A stretch of 64,000 nt of DNA from Rhodopirellula sp. SM50 (GTDB lineage Bacteria; Planctomycetota; Planctomycetia; Pirellulales; Pirellulaceae), in NCBI RefSeq assembly GCF_002289565.1, contig NZ_NTFY01000013.1:124001-188000 (forward strand), in the 5' to 3' direction. Of the stretch, positions 10,479 through 18,109 are shown in pieces. Numbering within the stretch: the first letter of the stretch is position 1; every line of letters begins with the position of its first letter. The translations under genes were made by a program, and so were the position numbers. The notes beneath the pieces are model-generated. The model saw nothing but the letters and a program-made list of their open reading frames with translations, did not search any database and had not been told where the DNA came from.

Positions 10479-11222
10479 ATGACACATCGTCTCCGCCTGC
10501 GCTCGTTCACCTGTGGCGTCCTCGCCGCAGTCCTCTGTGTGCTGGCATGCGGGTGTCATGACGGACCGCTCTACGGCCTCAAACGGATCAACCCGTACTT
10601 CGCGATGCGAGAATGGAAACGCGACCGAGAACTCGGCGTGACCGACCACGAACGACGGCAAGAGCTGCAAACGCTGGCCAGTCAGATCGGCGGCATGAGC
10701 GTGAAAGAACAAGCGAAATGGGCGACCCATCTGGATCGCATCATCGAAAACGATCCCAGTCCTGAAATGCGACGGCTGTCAATTCTCGCCGCCAGTAAGT
10801 TGAAGACGCCCAACGCGATCGACTTGATCGAACGCGGACTCGACGACGAAAGCTTGAAGGTGCAAATGGAAGCCTGTCGCTCGCTGGGAAAACGACGTGA
10901 ACCCGAAGCCGCCCAGTTGCTCGCGTCCACCCTCGGCACGACGCCCGAATCCGATGTCAGGAATTCGGCGATCGCCGCACTCGGCAAGCACAAGGGCAAC
11001 GTCCCCGTCGAATCACTGCGACTGGCTTTGGAAGACCGCGACCCGGCAACCATTCATCTGGCGATGCAAAGCTTGAAAGGCGTCATCGGCAAAGATTATG
11101 GCAACGACCCGCAACAATGGATCGCCGCAATCGACGCACAATCCGCGCCCGACGCCAGCGACGCAGAATCAGATGACGTCCGCGTGGCCGAAGGTCAAGG
11201 CGACGAGAAAACGATCCGGTAA
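10479..11222 (+). CDS. HEAT-repeat lipoprotein
   Basis: 247 aa from ATG 10479. A signal peptide ends in the lipobox LACGC, so the mature protein should start at a lipidated Cys about residue 26; the earlier in-frame ATG 10449 would place this too deep. After a charged linker, residues 90-210 carry HEAT/PBS-like helical pairs (SPEMRRLSILAASKL, SLKVQMEACRSLG, DVRNSAIAALG, ATIHLAMQSLKG). The tail is Asp/Ala/Ser-rich. Such repeats are protein-protein scaffolds; no partner can be named. The gene follows an exported hypothetical protein on the same strand. Confidence 0.82.
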   Translation: MTHRLRLRSFTCGVLAAVLCVLACGCHDGPLYGLKRINPYFAMREWKRDRELGVTDHERRQELQTLASQIGGMSVKEQAKWATHLDRIIENDPSPEMRRLSILAASKLKTPNAIDLIERGLDDESLKVQMEACRSLGKRREPEAAQLLASTLGTTPESDVRNSAIAALGKHKGNVPVESLRLALEDRDPATIHLAMQSLKGVIGKDYGNDPQQWIAAIDAQSAPDASDAESDDVRVAEGQGDEKTIR

Positions 11223-11591
11223 ACCCGCACGCTGGTGAGAACCGGCGGAACGCGGTATCGGTATCGGCCGATGCTTGCGAGCTCCCGACATCCATAGGGA
11301 TGAAAGCGAGTAGCAGCAGGTTAACGCAATGGCACCTCCGGGACCCAACGCCTGAGAGCTTGGCCGATCTTGCGAATTCAACACGCTCGCACCAGGCCAA
11401 CGCGTAAGCAATGAGCGGAACATAAGTGTCGGCTCTCTTGCAGTGGGATAGGCTTCCAGCCTGTCATTTCAGCATCGACAGGCTGGAAGCCTATCCCACT
11501 TATTTTGTGAGCGTCGCTAACACGCACGGGCTTCAATCGACAGGCCGCTTGCGCGAACGCTAGCCGCCCAATTCTAGACGCGCACCAACCG
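11223..11591. other. Convergent intergenic region containing a long perfect hairpin
   Basis: 369 bp between the 3' ends of the HEAT lipoprotein and the response regulator. No coding sequence was recognised. It contains the 24-bp-arm hairpin listed separately. In this convergent position that hairpin could stop transcription from both sides. Confidence 0.6.
11442..11500. repeat. Family A palindrome, 24-bp perfect arms
   Basis: Arm AGTGGGATAGGCTTCCAGCC.. at 11442-11465 and its exact complement at 11477-11500 enclose an 11-nt spacer. All 24 base pairs are Watson-Crick. It lies between convergent genes and has no T-run longer than three next to it. From memory this motif recurs in Rhodopirellula-type genomes as a dispersed intergenic repeat; only one copy occurs in this window. 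Confidence 0.85.
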
Positions 11592-12935
11592 CTACGCCGC
11601 CTTCTCTTCGGCGGCATTGAGTTTGTTGTACAGCGTTTTGACGCTGACGCCCAATTCCTCGGCGGCGGCCTTTTTATCACCGTCGTTCCGTTCGATCGCG
11701 CGTTCAATCGCAATCATCTCCATTTCTCGAATGGTCATCGGACCGGCGTCACGAATCTCGCTTCGCAATTGGCGGCGACTGAAGTGACGCGGCAAGTGCT
11801 CCGCATCGATCGGCAGGGCATCGCACAGGATCGCGGCGTGTTCGACCACATTGGCCAGTTCACGGACGTTGCCGGGCCACTTGTGAGCCAGCAGCTCTGC
11901 GGTGGCCTGCGGCGTGAACAACGCGTCATCGTCGCCATCGCTGCGGTGGCGGCGGAGCAGGTGAACCGCCAACGGCATCAGATCGTCGATCCGTTCTCGC
12001 AGCGGCGGCACATGGATTTCGAAGGTGTTGATGCGAAACATCAGGTCTTCGCGGAACTGTTCCTCGCCGACCATTTTTTCCAGGTCGCGGTGCGTGGCGC
12101 AGATGACGCGGACGTCGACGCGTTTGGATTGGTTGCTGCCCAATCGCCGGATGTCGCCGGTTTCCAAGACCCGCAGCAGTTTGGCCTGCATCGTCATCGG
12201 CAGTTCGCCGATTTCGTCCAGGAAGATCGTGCCTCCGTCGGCCACTTCGAACAATCCGACCCGGGCGTTGTCGGCGCCCGTGAAGGCGCCTTTGACGTGC
12301 CCGAACAGCTCGCTCTCGATCAGGTTTTCCGGCAGGGCACCACAGTTGATGGAAACCATCGGCTCGCCGGCCCGCAGACTAGCTTGGTGGACCGCGCGGG
12401 CGACCAGCTCTTTACCACATCCGGTTTCGCCCAAGATCAAAACCGTGCTGTCGGTCGGGCCCACTTTTTCAATCACTTTGCGGACCTGCAGCATCGACTT
12501 GCCGTCGCCCACCAATTCAGAATCTCCTTCCGCCTGGCGGACGCGGTGCTCCAGCGCCGCCAGCCGTCGCGATTGAGACAGACGATGATAGACTTCGCTG
12601 AGCAAGGATTTGATTTGCTTGAAACTGCACGGCTTGCTGATGAAGGCGAAGACGTGGTTTTCGATCGCGGTCAAGGCGGACTTCAGATCGGGCTTGCCGG
12701 TGATCACGACCGCTTCGATCTCGGGGCGGATCTTGCGCGCCCGAGCGATCACCTCGGCACCCTTGATGCCCGGCATGTCCAAGTCGACGATCATGCAATC
12801 GAACGGCTCCCGCTCGAGCGCGGCGATCGCTGTTTCTCCATCGGGGCAGACGACCACGCTGTGGCCGAGTTTCTCAAGCTGAGTCTTCATCAGCGTCTGC
12901 AGCGACGTTTCATCGTCGGCGTACAGTACGTGCAT
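11592..12935 (-). CDS. NtrC-family sigma-54-dependent response regulator
   Basis: 447 aa from ATG 12935. ATGs at 12965/12968 and an ORF start at 12995 are alternatives overlapping the kinase gene. Receiver domain 1-115: acidic pair D7/D8, phospho-acceptor D51 (MIVDLDMPG), T79 in ITG and K101 in ISKP. AAA+ domain 140-375: Walker A GETGCGKE (169-176), the sigma-54-contacting GAFTGA (216-221), Walker [12 protein letters not shown] and an arginine-finger region. The C-terminus has a Fis-type helix-turn-helix ([20 protein letters not shown]). It should activate sigma-54 promoters when phosphorylated. The cognate kinase gene ends 10 nt upstream of this start (or overlaps it, with the longer starts), so the two form a two-component operon. 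Target genes cannot be told from the sequence. Confidence 0.93.
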   Translation of the reverse strand: MHVLYADDETSLQTLMKTQLEKLGHSVVVCPDGETAIAALEREPFDCMIVDLDMPGIKGAEVIARARKIRPEIEAVVITGKPDLKSALTAIENHVFAFISKPCSFKQIKSLLSEVYHRLSQSRRLAALEHRVRQAEGDSELVGDGKSMLQVRKVIEKVGPTDSTVLILGETGCGKELVARAVHQASLRAGEPMVSINCGALPENLIESELFGHVKGAFTGADNARVGLFEVADGGTIFLDEIGELPMTMQAKLLRVLETGDIRRLGSNQSKRVDVRVICATHRDLEKMVGEEQFREDLMFRINTFEIHVPPLRERIDDLMPLAVHLLRRHRSDGDDDALFTPQATAELLAHKWPGNVRELANVVEHAAILCDALPIDAEHLPRHFSRRQLRSEIRDAGPMTIREMEMIAIERAIERNDGDKKAAAEELGVSVKTLYNKLNAAEEKAA

Positions 12936-12945
12936 GGACTCACAT

Positions 12946-14703
12946 TCAGGCGACTTTTTGGACATCATTCCACTTGGTCGAAGAGGGCAGTTCATCGTGA
13001 TCGTTCAGCTCCCGCGACGTGAAGAACGTCGAATCGGAAGGAGACTCTTTCTTGGCGGGCTCCGTCGGCAGCCGCAAGATCATTTTTGACCCACGGCCTT
13101 CCCCTTCGCTATGCGGCGTCAAGGAGCCGTGGTGCAACGACACGATTCGATAGCTGATGCTCAAACCCAATCCGGTGCCGCTGTCATCGCGGCGGCGCGT
13201 AAAGAACGGCTCAAAGAGATGGTCCATCACCTCCTGGTCCATGCCGCATCCGTCGTCTTCAACTTCGACGACGGCTTCCTTGATGCCGCTGAACGGGTCG
13301 ATCTCGTGCCGCACAAACACGTCGACTTTGCCGTCGGTGTCCACCGACTCCAGGGCATTGGAGACCAGGTTCAGGACGACCTGTTGGATTTCCTGAGAAT
13401 TGCAGTACGCGGTGACCGTCTCGTCGGCATGTGTGCGAATTGTTTTGCAGCGGTACTCGCCGACTTTTCCGACCATCGACACGACCCCCGTGACAAGCTG
13501 GCCGAGGTCTTCCTGATTGCGGCTGGAATTACCCAAGCGGCTGAAATTGAGCAGGCGTTGCGTGATGCCCTTGCAGCGAAACGCTTCGGATTGAATCAGC
13601 CCCAGGTTGGTCTGTAGCTCTTGCAGGAATTCCTGGTTGAATCGTTCTTTTTCGTCCGCCGGCAGGTCTTCGAGTGTCCCTTCGAGCGCCTCGGCGCCCC
13701 AGGCGATCGCACCGAGCGGATTGTTGATCTCGTGGGCAACACCGGCCGCCAAGAATCCGACGCTGGCGAGTTGTTCGTTCTGAATCACTTCGCGAGTTCG
13801 CTCGCGGACCTCCTGTTCGGCACGCCGTTTGGCAAGCGTTTCGTTGGCCACCGCGCGGTTGAATCGATCGGTGATGTCATTGACGGTGTCGGCCATCAAT
13901 CCGATTTCGTCGTTGGTCCCCAACAGGATCTTGTGTTGATGGTGACCGCTGGCGATCAATTGCGAGCCGCGGAACAGGGTTCGAAACGGCACGACGATCA
14001 GCGTCCAGAACTGCCAGGCCATGAAAATGATCAGAAACGCGGACAATCCTGTGTAGACGCGAAACCCATTGCGGTTCGCCCTCTGCTCGGCGTGAACGCT
14101 GTCGCGAAATTTCTTCATCTTGCCGCGGATTTCGCCGAAGTACACGTTCGTCAGGTTGGCGAGTTCGTCGACCCCCTCTCCAACTCCCTGATACTGAGCG
14201 TCGTACCGCGAGAAGGTCCTCTTCAGAAGACTGCGCCGGGACCACGCGTCGGTGACCCTGGTCAACAGACCGTCGATTTCTTTCAGGCTGTCGCCTTGCC
14301 GGCCCCGGTCAAGCAACAGACGCGTCTCCGCATGCTCGCTGGGGCGCGCCAGAACAATCGACATGTAGGGCGTCAGATGTCGACGGAAAGACATCAGCCG
14401 GTCGTGGATGTTGGCCTCTTCCAGGCCGAGTGCAGATTCTTCGATGCCCTCGAACCCGATCATCTGATTGGATTCGATGCGGGTCTTCAGTTCGCTGAAC
14501 TGCTCGTACGACTGCCTCAGCAATTCCGCCTGTTGATTGAGCTCATGGGCGTGCTCGATCTCGTCGGCCAAGAGGCTGATCTCGGTCGCCAGGTAGCGGT
14601 CGCGGGCGAGTTGTGACCAGCTGTTGAAGACCAGCAGCCCGATCACGAACGCCAAGCCACACAGGCCGACGATCATCTTGGTACGGATTTTCCATTTTCG
14701 CAT
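12946..14703 (-). CDS. Membrane sensor histidine kinase (HAMP-HisKA-HATPase)
   Basis: 585 aa from ATG 14703; ATG 14727 adds eight residues. The first transmembrane helix is at about 10-27. An approximately 190-residue extracytoplasmic helical sensor region follows, then a second helix (about 217-238) and HAMP (about 240-292). The H-box is GVAHEINNPLGA with His324, and HATPase motifs are QQVVLNLVSNALES (N box), DDGCGMD (G1) and GTGLGLSIS (G2). The H-box and the NtrB-like catalytic order fit a partner for the NtrC-type regulator immediately downstream. The sensor region is mostly helical (four-helix-bundle type) and has no recognisable ligand motif, so the signal is unknown. Confidence 0.93.
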   Translation of the reverse strand: MRKWKIRTKMIVGLCGLAFVIGLLVFNSWSQLARDRYLATEISLLADEIEHAHELNQQAELLRQSYEQFSELKTRIESNQMIGFEGIEESALGLEEANIHDRLMSFRRHLTPYMSIVLARPSEHAETRLLLDRGRQGDSLKEIDGLLTRVTDAWSRRSLLKRTFSRYDAQYQGVGEGVDELANLTNVYFGEIRGKMKKFRDSVHAEQRANRNGFRVYTGLSAFLIIFMAWQFWTLIVVPFRTLFRGSQLIASGHHQHKILLGTNDEIGLMADTVNDITDRFNRAVANETLAKRRAEQEVRERTREVIQNEQLASVGFLAAGVAHEINNPLGAIAWGAEALEGTLEDLPADEKERFNQEFLQELQTNLGLIQSEAFRCKGITQRLLNFSRLGNSSRNQEDLGQLVTGVVSMVGKVGEYRCKTIRTHADETVTAYCNSQEIQQVVLNLVSNALESVDTDGKVDVFVRHEIDPFSGIKEAVVEVEDDGCGMDQEVMDHLFEPFFTRRRDDSGTGLGLSISYRIVSLHHGSLTPHSEGEGRGSKMILRLPTEPAKKESPSDSTFFTSRELNDHDELPSSTKWNDVQKVA

Positions 14704-14924
14704 CGCTGCCGGTGCCTTCCCTTGCACGAATCAGAGCCAACTGTCCACCGTGAAACTCGGCTGCCCTCGACGATACGGACCGCACCGGTCAGCGGCAAGG
14801 TCAACCCGATCCGAATCGGCACAGATGGAAAAATGCGTCCGATCGGTAGGCAAATTCCGTGCTTTTCGTCGCCCCGTGAACCTTTTGGCAGGGGCGTGCG
14901 TCATAGAGCACAGTCAGATTGTTC

Positions 14925-14952
14925 TTGCTTTTTAATTGCCGAGTAAGGATAC
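14925..14952 (+). promoter_or_regulatory. Candidate sigma-70-like promoter for the 15-kb RNA unit
   Basis: TTGCTT at 14925-14930 and GGATAC at 14947-14952 are separated by 16 bp. This is a fair match to -35/-10 boxes and lies just upstream of the structured region that ends in a terminator at 15231. The match is by eye; planctomycete promoter consensus is poorly defined. Confidence 0.35.
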
Positions 14953-15056
14953 TTCTGCTGTCGGGTCGCACTGACGCGGTGCGACGGACTACTTCCGAAC
15001 GCTTCCGGCACCACTCTTGTTGGCGCAAGGGTCGGACGCGTCAAACCAAAGTTTTA

Positions 15057-15069
15057 AAAGGAGGTGATC
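15057..15069 (+). promoter_or_regulatory. Extended perfect Shine-Dalgarno sequence
   Basis: AAAGGAGGTGATC is the 13-nt complement of the conserved 3' tail of bacterial 16S rRNA. The AGGAGG core is 7 nt from the GTG at 15072. Most other starts in this window have weak sites, so this one stands out. Confidence 0.75.
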
Positions 15070-15071
15070 AA

Positions 15072-15113
15072 GTGGATTATTGCTGTACTAGCCAACGGGG
15101 AAGCAACCCGTAG
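15072..15113 (+). CDS. 13-codon mini-ORF behind an ideal ribosome binding site
   Basis: GTG 15072 to TAG 15113 reads MDYCCTSQRGSNP (GTG decoded as Met). The start is chosen from the 13-nt Shine-Dalgarno 7 nt upstream; a GTG at 15064 in another frame lies inside that site. The last five codons form the 5' strand of the predicted outer stem of the RNA. Two adjacent Cys codons (TGC TGT) are notable but not enough to claim Cys-controlled attenuation. It may be a regulatory leader rather than a functional peptide. Confidence 0.45.
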   Translation: MDYCCTSQRGSNP

Positions 15114-15186
15114 ACCAAGTCGGCGGGCTGACGCTTCTGGGTCAGCTTCCCCACTCGAGATCATCTTTTTGATCGCGAGATACAGA

Positions 15187-15231
15187 CCCGTTCGTCGAGA
15201 TTTTACCTTGGTCTCGGCGAGCGGGTTTTTT
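15187..15231 (+). terminator. Intrinsic terminator of the 15-kb RNA unit
   Basis: A 13-bp stem (15187-15199 with 15213-15225, two G-U pairs, otherwise complete) with a 13-nt loop is followed at once by TTTTTT (15226-15231). It is oriented for plus-strand transcription. Confidence 0.8.
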
Positions 15232-15318
15232 GTGCCGTCGATGAATGCCATCGAGGCTCGCGAGCACCGCCGCCAGCACTCACCCTCCCTTTTGGAGGTC
15301 GATCCCCTGTGCCGAGTG

Positions 15319-15513
15319 TTACTCCGAAACCTCGACTGCCTCTGGCACCGGCTCCGTCGACGATGAGAGCGTCAAGGCGAGGACTCCGAGAAAAGTGAGG
15401 CCGAATCCGAGCAGCAGCAGCCAGGCGAACGTCCAGCCGACGATGGCCAAGCAACCGGTCGTCGACTTGATCTGGGGGTCCGTCGTCGGCGTGTAAGGAT
15501 TGGATTCATTCAT
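15319..15513 (-). CDS. Small NPYTP-type membrane protein
   Basis: 64 aa from ATG 15513. The N-terminus MNESNPYTPTTDP resembles the NPYAPP opening of many small Pirellulaceae membrane proteins. A single hydrophobic segment (about residues 20-45, IVGWTFAWLLLLGFGLTFLG) is followed by a Ser/Glu/Val-rich tail. In-frame upstream starts extend into Arg/Ala-rich sequence that does not look coding. It lies between the structured RNA and the tRNA. Function unknown. Confidence 0.6.
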   Translation of the reverse strand: MNESNPYTPTTDPQIKSTTGCLAIVGWTFAWLLLLGFGLTFLGVLALTLSSSTEPVPEAVEVSE

Positions 15514-15744
15514 CCCCGAATTGTACCCGCCCCCCGAGCACGCCGCTGCCCTCGCCAAGGCACGTGCCCTGAGCCAAAACCGCGAGCCATTCGGCATCCG
15601 CCGGTGTCAACCTTCCCGCGAAAACCCATGACATTGCCGCCGGGGCGCCGGATCGATAAACTTCCGGTTCTTGTAACAGGGTCCGCATCCCGGCAAAGCC
15701 TGCCACGAAGCGCACGCCTCACCCGACCACCCCCAACCCCACCC

Positions 15745-15818
15745 GCGCCCATAGCTCAGCTGGATAGAGCATCGGACTTCTAATCCGACGGTCGGAGGTT
15801 CGAATCCTCCTGGGCGTG
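15745..15818 (+). tRNA. tRNA-Arg (anticodon UCU)
   Basis: A 74-nt cloverleaf. Acceptor GCGCCCA pairs with TGGGCGT (one G-U). The D-arm region is TAGCTCAGCTGGATAGAGC, the anticodon stem is TCGGA/TCCGA around loop CTTCTAA (anticodon TCT), and the T arm is GGAGG-TTCGAAT-CCTCC. The discriminator is G and CCA is not encoded. It decodes AGA/AGG. It is the left limit of the repeat-rich accessory stretch at 15.8-22 kb. Confidence 0.96.
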
Positions 15819-15837
15819 CTGCTTTGGCGGGGAGATT

Positions 15838-15925
15838 GGTGTCAAAAGATGACGAGGTTGAACCAAATTCCGGAGTTCTCACTCGCGCATTCATTTTTTG
15901 ACCAACCCATTTTTTGACCACCTGC
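15838..15925 (+). repeat. Family C inverted repeat, copy C1
   Basis: The left arm is a degenerate GTCAAAAGATGACG. The right arm has two inverse units, CATTTTTTGACC at 15890-15902 and CCATTTTTTGACCA at 15907-15920. From the right arm through GCCCG.TTCCTTGATC the sequence is nearly identical to copy C2 at 20.7 kb. It begins 20 bp after the tRNA. Confidence 0.75.
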
Positions 15926-15956
15926 CCGATTCCTTGATCCTGGATTACGGATGCTG

Positions 15957-16150
15957 GGTGGCACCATTCATCAGCACCGTTTCCCCTACCGAGATGGCAG
16001 AAAAATAGGGGGCAGAAAAATGGGGGACAAGAAAATGGAGCATGGAGAGATCTGGGCGTCGGGAAGCTGAGCGGCGTCTGCGTGTTACTGATTCTGCCGA
16101 CGGGAAACTGCTACGGGCGATCCATCTTCTTGTCACCCATTTCATTTGAT
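15957..16150 (+). repeat. Family B repeat, copy B1 (right part lost)
   Basis: GGTGGCACCATTCAT is followed by CTACCGAGATGGCAGAAAAA and tandem GGCAGAAAAATGGG-like units. A conserved central block (GAGAGATCTGGGCGTCGGGA ... CTACGGGCGATCCATCTTCT) ends at TGTCACCCATTTC. The distal inverse units seen in B2/B3 are missing. Confidence 0.7.
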
Positions 16151-16520
16151 GCATGGCTTCCCCAATGGAATTACGTTGCCTCACCAAATTCCATTGAATA
16201 GATGCGGGAAGTTATTTTTCGGCGGGCCCTAAAGCGACAGAAGGAACGCCACCTTCCGAATACAATATTGCGAAGTGCGACTCGGTTATCGCGAAGGGGA
16301 AGTAATCCGCGACGGAGTTTGAAGGGGGCCCCAGTCACGGAAACCTGGACTGAGCAGAAAAGGTAACCCGATTCTGCAAACAGGCTGTTTCTCTCATCGG
16401 GCAAAACAGGGCGGACGATAGGATTGCAGCCGATCGCATCCCGACATCACGCAAAAAAACGCCGGCGGGGTGGCTGATCTCGACCGAGCGATTCGTTCAG
16501 TGTGTGGGCAGTGGGCAAAA
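16151..16520. other. Intergenic region with no recognisable gene
   Basis: 370 bp of lower-GC sequence between repeat B1 and hicA. I see no coding sequence, RNA or clear terminator. An A7 run (T7 on the minus strand) after a GC-rich palindrome near 16456-16470 could contribute to termination of the hicBA transcript, but no proper hairpin forms. Confidence 0.4.
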
Positions 16521-16745
16521 CTAAGCATTCCAGAATGCATCAGGATCAACCCCGGACTGCCTTAGGATGCTATTCAGCGTTCCTTTGCGAATCGGCTTGT
16601 TGCCGTGGTCGGGAATCGTGACCGACCTTCCGGTCGAATCGTTTCGCATCACAACGTGACTTCCCTTCTGGCGGTCTTTCTCAAAACCAAATGTCTTCAA
16701 CTTCCGAATCACCTCACGCGCTGGAAGTTGCGGCTGATTACCCAT
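16521..16745 (-). CDS. hicA: HicA-family mRNA interferase toxin
   Basis: 74 aa from ATG 16745; a TTG at 16751 is possible. It matches the small dsRBD-like HicA fold: N-terminal helix (AREVIRKLKTFGFE), then KDRQKGSHVVMRN with the catalytic His of the GSH motif, TIPDHGNKPIRKGTLNSIL and a final short helix. HicA toxins cleave mRNA and are neutralised by HicB. The start lies inside the last codons of hicB (8-bp overlap), so the two are co-translated. The antitoxin gene comes first here, the reverse of the E. coli order, though known in other genomes. Confidence 0.9.
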   Translation of the reverse strand: MGNQPQLPAREVIRKLKTFGFEKDRQKGSHVVMRNDSTGRSVTIPDHGNKPIRKGTLNSILRQSGVDPDAFWNA

Positions 16746-17043
16746 CGACAACGATTCGAACGATTTGGGCCTTGCCTGTGAATTCCGTCACGGGTATCTC
16801 GGAGTACATCATGGATTCACCGTGAGACTGCCTACTTTCAAGCATTGCAAGAAAGGCCTCGGCAACGTTCTTGACGGCTTCTGAAAGGGTGTCACCTTCA
16901 CTGATCACGCCGGGATAGTGAATTGCGGAGATACTGAATCCTCCGTCATCGTCATCAGGGATCGCAACCGCCTGAAACTCATAGCGAGGTTGTGCGGGCT
17001 TTTGCCAATGGACGATTGACGCGTTTTCAGTTGTCTGGATCAT
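16738..17043 (-). CDS. hicB: HicB-family antitoxin
   Basis: 101 aa. The partial RNase H-like HicB core is visible: FQAVAIPDDDDGGFSISAIH, then YPGVISEGDTLSEAVKNVAEAF. This is the GF.. P... GDT..EA..N..EA pattern of the family. No ribbon-helix-helix or HTH DNA-binding domain is evident in the short C-terminal part, so autoregulation may need a partner. It is followed by hicA with an 8-bp overlap and preceded, 7 bp away, by the DUF6941-like gene on the same strand. Confidence 0.9.
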   Translation of the reverse strand: MIQTTENASIVHWQKPAQPRYEFQAVAIPDDDDGGFSISAIHYPGVISEGDTLSEAVKNVAEAFLAMLESRQSHGESMMYSEIPVTEFTGKAQIVRIVVDG

Positions 17044-17050
17044 CGGCTTT

Positions 17051-17533
17051 CTATGGTTCTGTTGGTTGATCTGGTTTTGTCATCGTTGCGTCAATTCTCC
17101 AAGACGCAAGTTGTTCGCCATTCCACAGCACATCGATTGAATAGTTGCCGGATTTGCGAGGTAGTGGCAGTCGAGGTAGCGGCACTGCGTATTCATGCAC
17201 CGCGATGGGATTCGCGTCCTCAACCTTGATCGGCAATCCGCCCTCCATCAGCACTCTGGCATCCGCAAGATCCATGAGCCTGATGTCCAACTCCAATTCT
17301 TTTCGAATCCCGGTCAGCGCAAGGTACATGTGAGGGGAACCCATCGAGAAGACGGCGGGATGCCCTTTGCTGGGATCGGGGCTGCTATTCTTTTCTTTGT
17401 CTTCGGGCGGCTGTTCAAGCAAAGGCTGGAAGATGATCTTGGTGAACGTTCCCGCGATGACGCTCTTCCCTGACTTTCGATCCTGGTACACGTGATCAGC
17501 AATAACCATTGCCAGTACTACGGGACGTACCAT
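17051..17533 (-). CDS. DUF6941-like protein of unknown function
   Basis: 160 aa from ATG 17533, chosen because the conserved part starts MVRPVVLAMVIADHVYQD; ATG 17599 would add 22 residues. The ADHVYQDRKSGKSVIAGTF opening and the later DIRLMDLADARVL and VDVLWNGEQLASW-like strands match a widespread bacterial family of unknown function (DUF6941), mostly beta, with no catalytic motif. Its stop is 7 bp from the start of hicB, so it appears to be the first gene of a three-gene operon with the toxin-antitoxin pair. Whether it takes part in the TA system is unknown. Confidence 0.65.
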   Translation of the reverse strand: MVRPVVLAMVIADHVYQDRKSGKSVIAGTFTKIIFQPLLEQPPEDKEKNSSPDPSKGHPAVFSMGSPHMYLALTGIRKELELDIRLMDLADARVLMEGGLPIKVEDANPIAVHEYAVPLPRLPLPRKSGNYSIDVLWNGEQLASWRIDATMTKPDQPTEP

Positions 17534-17636
17534 CCGATTCCGCTGTGATTTAAGGACACCATGAGAGCCGACGACCAAACTATCGGCTAACAGCAACATG
17601 CATTCGAACCCGATTTTACATCAAAATGTCTCCGGG

Positions 17637-17936
17637 GGCTTTCCCCCTACCGAGATGGCAGAAATCTTGGGGGCAGAAAAATGGGTGGGCTGCGGGCAGA
17701 AGGGGAGACAGGAAAATGGATGACAAGTAAATCGGGCATGGAGAGATCTGGGCGCCGGGAAAGTTGAGCGGCGTCTGTGTGTAACTGATTCGGCCGATAG
17801 GAAACTTTTTTGGGCGATCCATCTTCTTGTCACGTATTTTCCAGCCGTTCTGTCTCCCGGCGATTCCATTTTTCTGCCCGCGATTTTTCTGCCATTCCAG
17901 TCAGTCACGCATGGGATTTCGGTGACACCATTCATT
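17637..17936 (+). repeat. Family B repeat, copy B2 (full length)
   Basis: About 300 bp. The left side is CTACCGAGATGGCAGAAATC and GGCAGAAAAATGGG-type units, then GACAGGAAAATGG and GACAAGTAAATCGG. The central block GGGCATGGAGAGATCTGGGC ... GGCGATCCATCTTCTTGTCA follows. The right side has inverse units: TATTTTCCAGCC, CCATTTTTCTGCCC and ATTTTTCTGCC. It ends GGTGACACCATTCAT. The rest of the 17534-18109 gap holds no recognised gene. Confidence 0.8.
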
Positions 17937-18109
17937 GAATCATGGGTGGCAGCGTCCGCTCAGTGGCACTGCTCAAGCCTGCGTACTGGGGATCGCCTTA
18001 GATACCCCAGAATAGGTATTGGCAATTAACGCGGCATTCACCAACCCCCAGCCGTGCCGAATGGTGCTATGATCAACGAAAAGGCATCTCGGGCACTGGA
18101 GAAAACTAA

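Larger units (their letters stand above)
14960..15231 (+). ncRNA. Candidate structured RNA with embedded 13-codon ORF (undescribed)
   Basis: About 270 nt between a promoter-like site and an intrinsic terminator, with no conventional gene. Stems seen directly: 14965-14971/14979-14985 (7 bp); an outer stem 15097-15104/15145-15152 (GGGGAAGC/GCTTCCCC) enclosing two hairpins, 15107-15110/15124-15127 and 15129-15132/15141-15144, which forms a three-way junction; 15154-15163/15170-15179 (9 of 10 pairs); and the terminator stem 15187-15199/15213-15225. The mini-ORF 15072-15113 runs through the 5' strand of the outer stem, so a translating ribosome would melt the junction. I do not recognise it as tmRNA, RNase P RNA, 6S or SRP RNA. 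It could be a leader-peptide attenuator or an sRNA with a coding part; no gene on the same strand follows closely. Confidence 0.55.

Noticed and set aside
14960-15231. tmRNA, SRP RNA, RNase P RNA or 6S RNA
   Set aside because: No tRNA-like acceptor/T-arm, no GGAAG..AGCAG SRP core, no P RNA conserved boxes and no single long bulged hairpin were found.
15054-15251. 65-codon minus-strand ORF (MAFIDGTKNPLAETKVKSRR...) across the structured RNA
   Set aside because: It reads through the antisense of the terminator and stems, has no ribosome binding site, and the plus strand explains the same bases better.
15607-15921. Minus-strand ORF reading KKWVGQKMN and similar ORFs over repeats B-D (for example GRKIGGRKMGG, QNDGAKRWGQND)
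   Set aside because: The peptide repeats are merely the tandem DNA units translated; one of them also crosses the tRNA on the opposite strand.
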